From Limnomonas spitsbergensis (taxonomy: Eukaryota > Chlorophyta > Chlorophyceae > Chlamydomonadales), in contig JAYJMM010000113.1 in assembly GCA_037349105.1 (NCBI GenBank), positions 1,674,001 through 1,738,000 on the forward strand: DNA of 64,000 nt, in the 5' to 3' direction. Position 1 is the stretch's first letter; every line of letters starts with the position of its first letter. Position numbers and translations under genes: made by a program. This document shows positions 55,996 to 64,000 of this stretch, in pieces. The notes under the pieces were generated by a model that was not told the origin of the DNA, ran no database searches, and saw only the letters and a list, made by a program, of their open reading frames with translations.

Positions 55996-56481
55996 CTTCA
56001 CCTTCCTCATTGGCCAGTGCTTCCTCAACATGTTGTGCGCCATGGAGTTTGGAGTGTACCTCTTCCTCCTAGCACTGGTCCTCGTCAGTGAGTCAGGGCG
56101 GGGGATAGCATGGCCTAGGCAATAAGCAGCCGATAGGACGGCTTGCATGCGTCAATATGACAACCGCGGATAAGTAGTCCGGTTTACGGGAAATGACCCG
56201 TGCCTGCCGATAATCACATGTTCCATTTTGCGAGCCTGCATTGCATTTCTACTGGCCCGTGGAATTCCCAGGTGATTGTCTCCCTGCCACTTCCACCACC
56301 AAATTACTTTTTATTTTAAGCAAAACCTCAAAAGCATGTGTTGTTTACTGACATTCCCCCCCCCCCCTTCCCTCCTTCCTTTATCTCAGTGACCACTTTC
56401 GTGTACCTGCTGGTTCCCGAGACCAAGGGCGTGTCCCTGGAGAACATGGATGTGGTGATGTTCAGCAACCATTGGTTTTAA
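55996..56481 (+). pseudogene. Last two exons of an MFS sugar transporter (right arm)
   Basis: Exon A 55996-56087 (after CCCTGCAG) and exon B 56390-56481 encode the same peptides as the left-arm copy: SMLC-like NMLCAMEFGVYLF and VPETKGVSLENMDVVMF, ending HWF and TAA. Exon lengths are the same in both arms (92 and 92-93 bp) and I see no frame disruption, which suggests the ends were under selection until recently. Earlier exons of a ~500-residue transporter are not in the arm. Confidence 0.7.
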
Positions 56482-57446
56482 ATGCATTTCTACGAGGGCC
56501 TGCCTTGAACAGATGATGGGAGAACCGCCGTCAGCGCACAGAAGGACATGAGGCGGGACAGTATCGTGGAAGCAAAATAGTCAGCATAAGCAATGCTGGC
56601 TGTATGTCTGCTGACATTTGTTGATTGGGGGGTGGGGGCGTAGGTGCTTTCAGACAGGAGCAAGTGGGCAGAAATAGCCAGTCATTTGCAAATGGATAGG
56701 TCATGGCCTTGCAGGCGATGCATGGTCAATGGGATTATGTGGGGCGACATTGTTTGATAGGTTATAGGTTTATCAATATTGAGATTGCATGCATCGCTGT
56801 TGGGTCCCTTAAATCTGGGTCCGGTTTTGAATAACTAGAATAACTGGAAACAGCCAACATGAAAGAAACTAAAGAAACCAAACGATTTTCCACTTCTTGT
56901 CGATCCCTTGCTCTTTGGTTTCAGCCTTTTTCATCAACTGAATTGGCTGGAGCGTAGGCTTTCAGTCCTAGGCAATTTGTGTGAACTTGATTTTAGTCAT
57001 GTTCTGATAGAGGTTGATAGTCTCTGTTTATGTTGCCGGTAATTTTTTTTGATGTGCTTTTACTCATTTCCCCGAAAATTTGGGTCCTAACAATATCCCA
57101 TTGTAAAATATACTGGAATACATACCGGTCTTCCGAGAAGTAGGAAAATATAAAATATGAAATGACGTGCTTTGTTCATACTATATATCTTCATGTCTAG
57201 CCACCCAGCTCCTCTGTGGCAGTTACAACCGTTTCATTAATCAGCCAGAGGCTGCTGATTCTGAGACATTCTCATTATTCCAAGTATAATGCAGGCTGTT
57301 ACATTGCTTGAAGCTGGAGCCTTTCCAAAACAACAGGCATGTGTGAATCTGGCTAGTCATCCATGGCCCATCCACATCATAGATGCTCAATCTTTCGGCT
57401 CAATTATAGGCTGGATACCATCTGCTATACAAATAATACTTGCGGA
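56482..57446. other. 3' flank of the transporter exons, no supported gene
   Basis: Matches 39090-40057 in reverse. Nothing recognisable beyond the arm homology. Confidence 0.45.
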
Positions 57447-57776
57447 CTAAAAGGAAATCGTGAAATACCTTTAACTGGTATCGGTCAACCTTTAACATTA
57501 AAAGATATTGAAAAACAATAATAACCGCTTTGATACTTTCTGCTAGTTCTTTTTTAGTAGGGATTTGTTTCTCAAAGCTCTAAGGTAGGGCTATAGAAGA
57601 GACAGAGTCATAGGAAGAGTCAAAAGAGAGAGATCTCAAATCGCTAACTATTTTATCCGGACTAAAGATAGGGGGTAGATACCCATTTTCAGATAAGATT
57701 CTCGCTAATGGACGGGTAAAGCTTTCATTTACCTTCTTTTTGTGCTACCTGCAAAATCTTATTTTTTTTCCATCCT
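57447..57776 (+). other. 330-bp AT-rich, plastid-like insertion
   Basis: The left arm is continuous at this site (ACTTGCGGATCATGCGGAAT in reverse), whereas here 330 bp lies between ACTTGCGGA and TCATGCGG with no target duplication. The insert is much AT-richer than its surroundings. Its first frame reads KGNREIPLTGIGQPLTLKDI then EKQ and two stops, which resembles the C-terminal part of plastid Ycf4 (IPLTRI..PLT..EIE). Blunt capture of organelle DNA at a double-strand break would explain it. The remaining 250 bp was not identified. Confidence 0.5.
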
Positions 57777-57943
57777 TCATGCGGAATGGCTACTGCCATA
57801 TCATGCTGATAATAGGGCATTGCACCCGTTATTGGTGTGCACAATTTGATTGTGCATAGCATGTAAGATACTAAAAAAGTGAGACCTGCATGTCAATGAC
57901 GTTAACAATGACGTTACACCTATGGGCCCTGCTCAAAAAGGCT

Positions 57944-57958
57944 CGGCCGCGTGGGCGC
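57944..57958 (+). repeat. Short repeat block CGGCCGCGTGGGCGC
   Basis: Part of a block (AATGACGTTACACC, GGGCCCTGCTCAAAAAGG, CTCGGCCGCGTGGGCGC, TTAGTAAAAAG) that also occurs at 38908 (reverse), 29741 and, more diverged, 29133. Confidence 0.6.
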
Positions 57959-58499
57959 CTTAGTAAAAAGGGCAGGAAAAAGAGAAAAGGAAGAGGGGAG
58001 TAATGGGAGCATGTCGACATGGGCAATGTAGCAATGGAGCTGGTCTGCAAAAGAACATGGGCAACGGAGCAGGGGAGCGGGTCGGCAGCCAGGGTCCAAC
58101 TAGGACAGCCAGCCGGGGGGCAAAGGAGTGACGGAGCAGCGGGTATAGCGAGGGGTATTAGGGAAGCAAGGGATCAGAGGGACAGGGGAACATGGGCAGG
58201 GAATCGGGGCTATCGGATGGGCAGGGGGGGCATAGAGACAGAGGATAGCTCCTCCTCTCTCCTGCCAACCGATGGCATTCAATCCCCCACTGAGTCTTCG
58301 AGCTCATGTTTGGTTGGGCCCGCTGCCCGCATTCTCACTTGTATGCACCTTTTGCACTTTTGCAGCACGCCACATAGCCCGATTCCATTGAACCTGGCAG
58401 CGACAGCCCCAATGCATCCGTCCCTCGCTCGTCACGGGCAAGCGGCCCACTCAGCAGGCCGATAATCGCGTATGGCCTTGGAATGACCAGCTAGGGGGT

Positions 58500-58832
58500 A
58501 TGCACGACCTGTCGTTTCGTGACGGTTGGATATTTAGTGGTGGACATGGCCCAATTGCAACATCTGATGTGTCACTAAATTCAGCGGCATTCGCACTTCT
58601 TTGGTCGACTCTCGCAATTAACCTGAGCACGGATGATGAGTACCAGTTGCTGAATAGGTCGACCTCATGGCTGATTGACTCGACTGGTTGCGTATCTGCG
58701 ACATCATCAGGGAGATCTCTGGGAGATATCTGCACGAAATCTCTGCACGAACTGTGTATTCATCAGGATTTCAGGTACGAGCTCCATGACGTGGCGGTTC
58801 ACTCAGTAGCCACGTCAGACATCGACCCATGA
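58500..58832 (+). CDS. Hypothetical ORF, 110 codons (right arm)
   Basis: Counterpart of the C-terminal half of the left-arm ORF (38278-38847): MHDLSFRDGWIFSGGHGP and LLNRSTSWLIDSTGCVSATS. A matching N-terminal half (MGNVAMELVCKRTWATEQGS) is at 58019-58250 but a ~190-bp stretch unlike the left arm separates the two. Coding status uncertain because the antisense frame is equally open. Confidence 0.3.
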   Translation: MHDLSFRDGWIFSGGHGPIATSDVSLNSAAFALLWSTLAINLSTDDEYQLLNRSTSWLIDSTGCVSATSSGRSLGDICTKSLHELCIHQDFRYELHDVAVHSVATSDIDP

Positions 58833-59454
58833 GAACCAGAACGATGCAGTACATTACACTGCTATTCCCAGACAGTAATCTATGGCTATTCCTGCACACG
58901 CAGCTCCCTTCACGCAAGTCCTTCCTTCCACAGCAATTCATTGTCACTCAGCGTGCACCTAGCATACCCACCTACTTGCACGTCCTAAACGTAGCGCATT
59001 GGTAGATAGGTGCGTATAGTAGATGCTACAACACGAACTCTGTCCATGCGGTTGCGCGGAAAGAGGGAAGGAGGGAGGGCGGGGGTCGGGTGGAGAGAAC
59101 AAGACATGTACTACTATTCTGCATGAGCCGTGTCACCCTGTTTCGTGTTACCGACTGCCGGGTGTTTTCGTTGCCGTGTGAAAGGGAACTTCTTGGGCTC
59201 TTGGCCCGGCAGAGAGAAGAGAGAACGCATGTCAAAAAAGAAAAAACGAAAAGAGAACGCCGATACGGCGTGGATTTTGGGAAGTACAGGTTGACGAGAC
59301 GCCCAAGCCCCGGTCTGTATACCCTTAAAGGGAGAAAGTGGCTATGGCGGGTCAGTGAGAACAGGGGGAGATGCTGGACAGCAGTCGGGTGGACTGTTTT
59401 CAAGGAAACGTCGAAGTCGATGAATGGAACAGGCAGATTGGACAGTGTGAACTG

Positions 59455-60111
59455 CTAGTTGTTTGAGCAGTGGGAGGACGTTGAAGGGTGTGATACATAC
59501 CAAGGACTGAGTGGAAAGAGGTGCATGATATATTTATAGAAAATGCCAGAGCAACCAATGATGACGAGGTGAACATAGGGGTAGAGGATGTCTGTGGCAG
59601 GGGGGGGTAACGGATATGTAAGAGGGTGGGGGGCAGGAGTGTGGAGAGGGTCTATAATAGGTGTAGTGAGGGTCCATCCTGCGGCGCGAAGCAATTGTAC
59701 CAACTGTGCATGTTGTGTGGATTTGTGGGAAAGGCAGAATTGTAGATTGGAAGTAAACCCGAGCTCAATAATATGGATGGTACAACGGTGTTGGAGGTCA
59801 AGAAGGAAGGCAGGGTCGGCAAGCAGGGCGGGAAGATAATTGTGGAGATCGGCAATGGTAAGGCCTTCAATTAAGAGGAGATCAGGACGAAGGCGGCAGA
59901 GTGTGGCAGGGGGGGCAGCGGGAAGCATCCATTGCGGGATACGGGTGTCATAGACGCATGGTGGGAGGGATGTAGCGGGTGTGGCATCCATAATTGTGAA
60001 CATTCCACTCTTTGTGCCTCTGTGGAGGGAACGTTGGATGAGGCAGAGGGCCTTGTTGTATCGGGAGATATAAGAGGCCTGCATACGGGGATGCCTGCAT
60101 CTTCCAAACAT
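59455..60111 (-). pseudogene. LINE finger and restriction-like endonuclease (right copy)
   Basis: A 218-codon frame: MFGRCRHPRMQASYISRYNK (end of CCHC finger and R-x-N signature), MFTIMDATPATSLPP, DTRIPQWMLPA, RPDLLLIEGLTIADL (PD motif) and CTIHIIELGFTSNL. The first half of the finger (CPIC) lies in another frame because of a 4-bp insertion near 60185. The nuclease would nick target DNA for target-primed reverse transcription. Confidence 0.6.
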
Positions 60112-60124
60112 GTGTCCCTGTGTG

Positions 60125-61519
60125 TCAGAAGTAGCGAAAGGTGGGCCAGTAGGAGGTGGTGTACATATGGGGCAAAGGCCATCTATCGGTAAACGAGCGC
60201 ACTGTTGTTTTGTAGGGAATACGGAAGAGAAGTGCCCGTTTAGCTGTCCATAAGAGGTTGGCTCGCATACGGAGGATGCAGCGCTTCAGAGAAAAGTGGC
60301 AAGCAGAAGACTGCCACATGTGATTGGTATACAGGGGTAAAGAGTGGGCATTTTCTTCGATTATGCGGGTATATATAGCACAAGATATGGTGGCATCACC
60401 GTCCGTAACGTGAGGGCAAGAAGAGTGCAAGTGTGCCTTGATAGAGGAGGTGGGGTCAGAAGTGAACCAAGGGGTGTCGTTTGTATCCATTTGAGTATCG
60501 TCTTGGGGTAGGCAAGGCCAAGCTGGGAGGGAAGCCATGTACTGGTTGTTGATATGGGAAAGGTTAAATGTACATGTGTTGGGTGCGTCCAAAGCTCGTG
60601 TTGCCCCAATGTCAGCATATTCATTGCCGATAATACCAATATGTGATTTCACCTTCTGGATGAGCGTTGGCAGGCCTATGTTTGCCCGTGAAAGGAGTAG
60701 GCGGCGGATGGCCAGGAGAAGCGGTGCATGCTTGTCCTCAAGGAGATCATGCGGGTAAAAGACAGCTTTCTGTATGAGGTACATGCTGCAGAGACTGTCA
60801 GTGAAGATAGTAAGGGAAGGGGCAATGGTCAAGGCGGGGCCAGAAGGTGTATGGGCATGATCGAGGGCTGCATGAATGCCTCCAAGTTCAGCCCTGGTGA
60901 TAGTGTTTGTTTCACATTTTCCAGTAGGGTTGACTGTATGGGTGGAGCCATCGACAGTGAAGTAAAAGGCAGCCCCTATCAAGTTATTGCCGGCGTCATC
61001 CTGTATACAAGCTCCGTCTGTGTAGCATGCCGGAAGCAACGGCCAAGCAAGTGGATAGGTAGGGGTGTAGAGAGATCGGAGTTCATCGAAAAGAATAAGG
61101 GGGAAAGTGAGCGGGGCAAGTGGGAGAGGGGTAGGCTGGGTAGTTTGTGTGTGTAGTTGGGAGGCTACAGAGAATCCAGCGGGGTGTTGCCATTTGGCAT
61201 GCGAAACGGGAAGTTGGGATTGGCGCCGGGTGGGTGGATGTGAACGGTGGGCAGGTGTGGTGCCAGGTGGGTGTCCATGTCCAGATAGTGTGTGCACAGT
61301 TGAATCGACTAGAGCAGTGGGAGGTGGGTCAGGGTAGAAGCGAGCGAGGCCCTCTGTGTTACCAATGACAAGAAGTTGTAGTGGCCATTTGGGAGTGCCG
61401 TATGTTGGTTGGGTGGCTGTGTAGATGTGTGCCATGTGGTCCGGGGCTGAAAAGCGAAAGTTGGGGTCGGTATGAAGAGTGAGAACATGAACCATATTGG
61501 CATGGGAGGTCCAATTCAT
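60125..61519 (-). pseudogene. LINE RNase H region (right copy)
   Basis: A 464-codon frame with YTDGA, AELGGIHAAL, IFTDSLCSMYLI and KVKSHIGIIGNEYAD: all four acidic RNase H residues are present. N-terminal to it is HVLTLHTDPNFRF and LLVIGNTEGLARFYPDPP, the end of the methyltransferase-like region. C-terminal is a ~190-residue segment (SSIKAHLHSSCPHV, CILRMRANLLWTAKRALLFR) leading to the finger. The frame ends early through a 4-bp insertion (FTDRWPLPHMY). Confidence 0.75.
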
Positions 61520-61802
61520 GAAATATCCAAACTGGAGCCAGGATAGCAGTGCATGTGGGTACCGTAGTCATGCTTGCGGATGAGACGACCCAACGTATTG
61601 CTTTTGTGATTGTTTTTATCTTGAAGTCTGGATGAACGAACGAGCTGCCGGTCCAAGGTGTGGAGTACGCATTATGTAGATCCCCAAAGAGACAATCGTG
61701 ATGGTGGGTGGTATAGTATGTGCGTGCATGGTAGGAAACGCCGAGAGGAGAGGCAAAACGGTGGATATGGGTGGACATGTTATCTGAGAGCACTTGCATC
61801 AT
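61359..61802 (-). pseudogene. LINE region resembling PCIF1-type methyltransferase (right copy)
   Basis: A 147-codon frame with CLFGDLHNAYSTPWTGSSFV, HPDFK, ITKAIRWVVSSA and PTCTAILAPVW. A frameshift after PVW moves the rest (MNWTSHANMVHVLTL) into the RNase H frame. The left copy keeps these parts in one frame, so the region is one domain. Confidence 0.4.
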
Positions 61803-62425
61803 GGGTTTCGGGAGACACCAAGTCGTGTTAGGCGCGGTTCCTGTTTTGTGCTTGGTATGAACGGGGTATCGGACAAGAAGGGAAGCAAGATCTTGCTAGA
61901 AGGAACCCTCAGAGTGGGCGTGGTGTAGGGCAGGAAGGGTAAGTTTCGTATGAGCATAGCATGCACGAAGCCGGTGCATGCGGCGGACAGGGATGCCACC
62001 AACAAGAGTGCCATTTGGGCGGTATAGGTAGGCATATTGACATTGCCATGGAAGGGGTTGCGGATCAGAGGCAGGGGCGGAAGGTAAGGGGGGAGGGGGT
62101 AACGGGCCGGAAAAGGGTGAGTGGAGTCCAATCTGGATAGTGAAGGAATGTGGTGGTATGATGTCGAAGTCGGGATGGACCGGATTTATGTTATAGGAGA
62201 CGTGTTGGTCGATGCATGAGTGATCCTGGTTTGCAGAGGATGGGACCCATTGGGTGCGGGGATGGGGGTTTGTGGAGCGTAAACGCCAGAGCCCTTGACG
62301 TTGGAGGTTTGTGAGGCCGAGGTCAAGGGGACGGGTAGGGGAAGGAGGAAGCAAGGGACAGGCGGGGTCCGTATGTGGGTGTGCTTGGTCTTGTAATGTC
62401 CGCTAACGTGAGAGTGATGTAAGGT

Positions 62426-63844
62426 TTAAGGGAGGGTGGTGTGGGGTACGGGAACGATAGGGTGCACGAGACGAACGGTTGATCCAACAATCCTGAGCGA
62501 GTCGTGGGGGGGCCTAGACAGGGGGGGGGGCGTGGGAGGGGGGCATGAGAGGTCTAGAATGTATTCATGATGATGAGGGAGTGGGGGACCTGGGGGTGCA
62601 GCCAGGTCCAGGACAAACAATGTGGGGCAAGGTGGAAGGGACAGGGGGAGGAGAGGGAGGGGGGCATGCAAGTTTGGATGGAGGGGGAGTAGGGGGCATG
62701 GTGTTGTACCCAAGTGTAGGACAAAGGGAGCATGAGGAAGGGGTGGGCTAGAGGGAAGGCCTGGGTTGGGAAGGAGCTCTGGAGCGCGGGTATGAGTACT
62801 ACGGGGGATAGTGGGACGGGCGCGCTTTGAAGTTGCTTGGGGGCGTGGGGAGAAGCATTGGGGGAGGAGACCAAGGGCCTGGTCGGCACTGGGAGCAGAG
62901 GCGATGTGGGGGAGGGTGGTCGGGACAACCTGAGGGAGTTGGGAGAAGTCATGGGCGATCGTGATGTGGCGCTGATGTAGGGGGAGTGCAGAAAAGCGCG
63001 TGTAGCTGAGGGCTTGGTCAGAGGGATGCCCATTAAGGAGCAGGGTGATACGGTTGAGCGAGACTTGGGCCTGTTGTATCCAACGACGGCGCGCTTTACC
63101 TTTGAATGTTGCCGACAGGTACGTGGATGGCTGGAAGGTAGAAATGTGAGGTCTAGTCATGACGGTAAGTGGTTCCAAGGACGTGATGCCCAGACGACAA
63201 AGAGGATGGAGTAGTTCTGGAGTGATGAGGAGGGAGGAACTCTGTAGTGTTGGAGTGTAGGGAGGAAAAGGCATAAATGGCAGGTTAGTGTCGGGTGGAG
63301 GAGGTGTGGGTGAGAGGATGTGGGTCAGTTGTCGCCACATGGCATTGCCGAGGAGTTCTTGAACTCCAGAGGCAATAGGGGAATGGCCTGATGAGCAACG
63401 ATGGAGAGCAAGTTGAGCATGGTGCATGAGGGAAAGTTGACGCATGGGGAGCGGTAACGAGTGAAAAGTTCTAGTGGGTCCAACAAGCGAAGTGAGGGGG
63501 AGTTGTCCATGAGAGTCCAGTTGTTGGTTCAAAACGCCAGAAGTGAGGGTGCCGAGGGAACCTTTATCGTTCAGGGCTCGGGTGAGGGTAAAGGCGGAAA
63601 TCTGGGTGTAATCTGTGAGGAGGGAGGTGAGGCCACCCCCCCCCCGATCTGTGGGTGTGAGTATCAAGGCGGTGGGGTAGGAGTGGCCAAGATTCATGCA
63701 AATGCGGAGGACTCTGGCAAGGAGGGTATCGAGTATCCGTATATCCACTTCTGAGAAAGGTGCAATGGATAGGGATTGCGTAATTTTAGGACGAAGGACC
63801 CTGTTGATGATTATCAGAATGTGTTGGGGGGCGACATCGGCCAT
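62426..63844 (-). pseudogene. LINE RT C-terminal (thumb and beyond) region
   Basis: A 472-codon frame with features of the segment after the RT palm: ITQSLSIAPFSEVDIRILDT, LLARVLRICMNLG, and TPTDRGGGGLTSLLTDYTQI (the GG-L-GL-type block common in LINE RTs). The rest is Pro-rich (LPHAPFVLHLGTTPCPL, LFVLDLAAPPGPPLPHHHEY). It ends at the same peptide as the left copy (RLVHPIVPVPHTTLP). Confidence 0.6.
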
Positions 63845-64000
63845 GATGAGGCTGCGTGATTTCGCTTGGATAGTGGCAGTGATGGCAACTATATGGCCTC
63901 TATCCTCGCTCGTACATCAGCTCGATGTATTCATCCCCTTGCAACTTTCTGACACAAAAGCCTATACCCTCTGTGTCCAATGATCAGCAATAAAATTTTT

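Larger units (their letters stand above)
50788..62610 (-). repeat. Right arm of large inverted duplication
   Basis: Reverse complement of 30388-43784 after removing arm-specific insertions. Insertions unique to this arm: the PIF/Harbinger-like element 51508-54497, about 150 bp near 54966-55110, and the plastid-like segment 57447-57776. Identity is high but clearly below 100 percent, with both substitutions and indels, so the duplication is older than the 6-kb tandem one. Confidence 0.85.
59280..63905 (-). mobile_element. Dualen/RandI-type LINE, longer copy (right arm)
   Basis: Runs on the minus strand from about 63905 (start of open RT-like frame; an in-frame stop lies just upstream) to the 3' tail near 59280 or beyond. 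Encodes, in order, the C-terminal part of RT, a linker, a methyltransferase-like region, RNase H, a CCHC finger and a restriction-like endonuclease. The catalytic RT core with its YADD-type motif would lie beyond the window or has been lost. Several frameshifts divide it, so it is not active. Confidence 0.75.

Overview
The window looks like nuclear DNA of a green alga with a large, repeat-filled genome. The evidence is a secreted Pro/Ser-rich (PPSPPPP) wall-type glycoprotein, a Dualen/RandI-type LINE of the kind known from chlorophytes, GT-AG introns, and PIF/Harbinger-, hAT- and LTR-type mobile elements. There are no operons and I see no rRNA or tRNA gene. The long 23-bp minisatellite and the overall texture recall repeat-bloated prasinophytes such as Cymbomonas as much as Volvocales, but that is only an impression. 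Ordinary genes are scarce. The one gene I can model end to end is a two-exon, minus-strand gene (25017 to 19012) for a secreted protein: an unassigned N-terminal domain, a proline-rich stalk and a C-terminal Asp-box (BNR) domain.

Layout. 1-5353: a long inverted-repeat element (arms 441-1316 and 4190-5353) around a 2.9-kb core that recurs at 47619-50563. 5354-10450: a decayed gag-like retroelement. 10450-12138: noncoding sequence with small repeats. 12139-24063: a head-to-tail duplication of 5951 and 5974 bp, almost identical, carrying the Asp-box exon, a 3.6-kb minisatellite that lies inside the gene's intron, and the stalk-coding end of exon 1. Only the second unit joins the intact 5' end of exon 1. 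25040-30387: palindromic and minisatellite repeats, two small TIR elements and gene fragments. 30388-43784 and 50788-62610: two arms of a large inverted duplication around a 7-kb spacer. Each arm carries a LINE copy, the last two exons of a sugar transporter and an unidentified multi-exon gene. The LINE of the right arm continues to about 63905.

The two arms differ by clean insertions, so each gives the empty site for the other. Left arm only: a foldback element with a MITE in it, an LTR element with 5-bp target duplications, and a hAT-like element with 8-bp duplications. Right arm only: a PIF/Harbinger-like element with 3-bp duplications and a second such element nested in it, plus a 330-bp AT-rich plastid-like insert. 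The spacer holds two more hAT-like elements with perfect 8-bp duplications.

The most interesting points are: (1) the secreted stalk/Asp-box gene with a minisatellite-filled intron and its near-perfect tandem duplication; (2) a domain upstream of RNase H in both LINE copies that resembles PCIF1-type adenine methyltransferases; (3) the inverted duplication as a record of transposition and of independent damage to the same gene in both arms.
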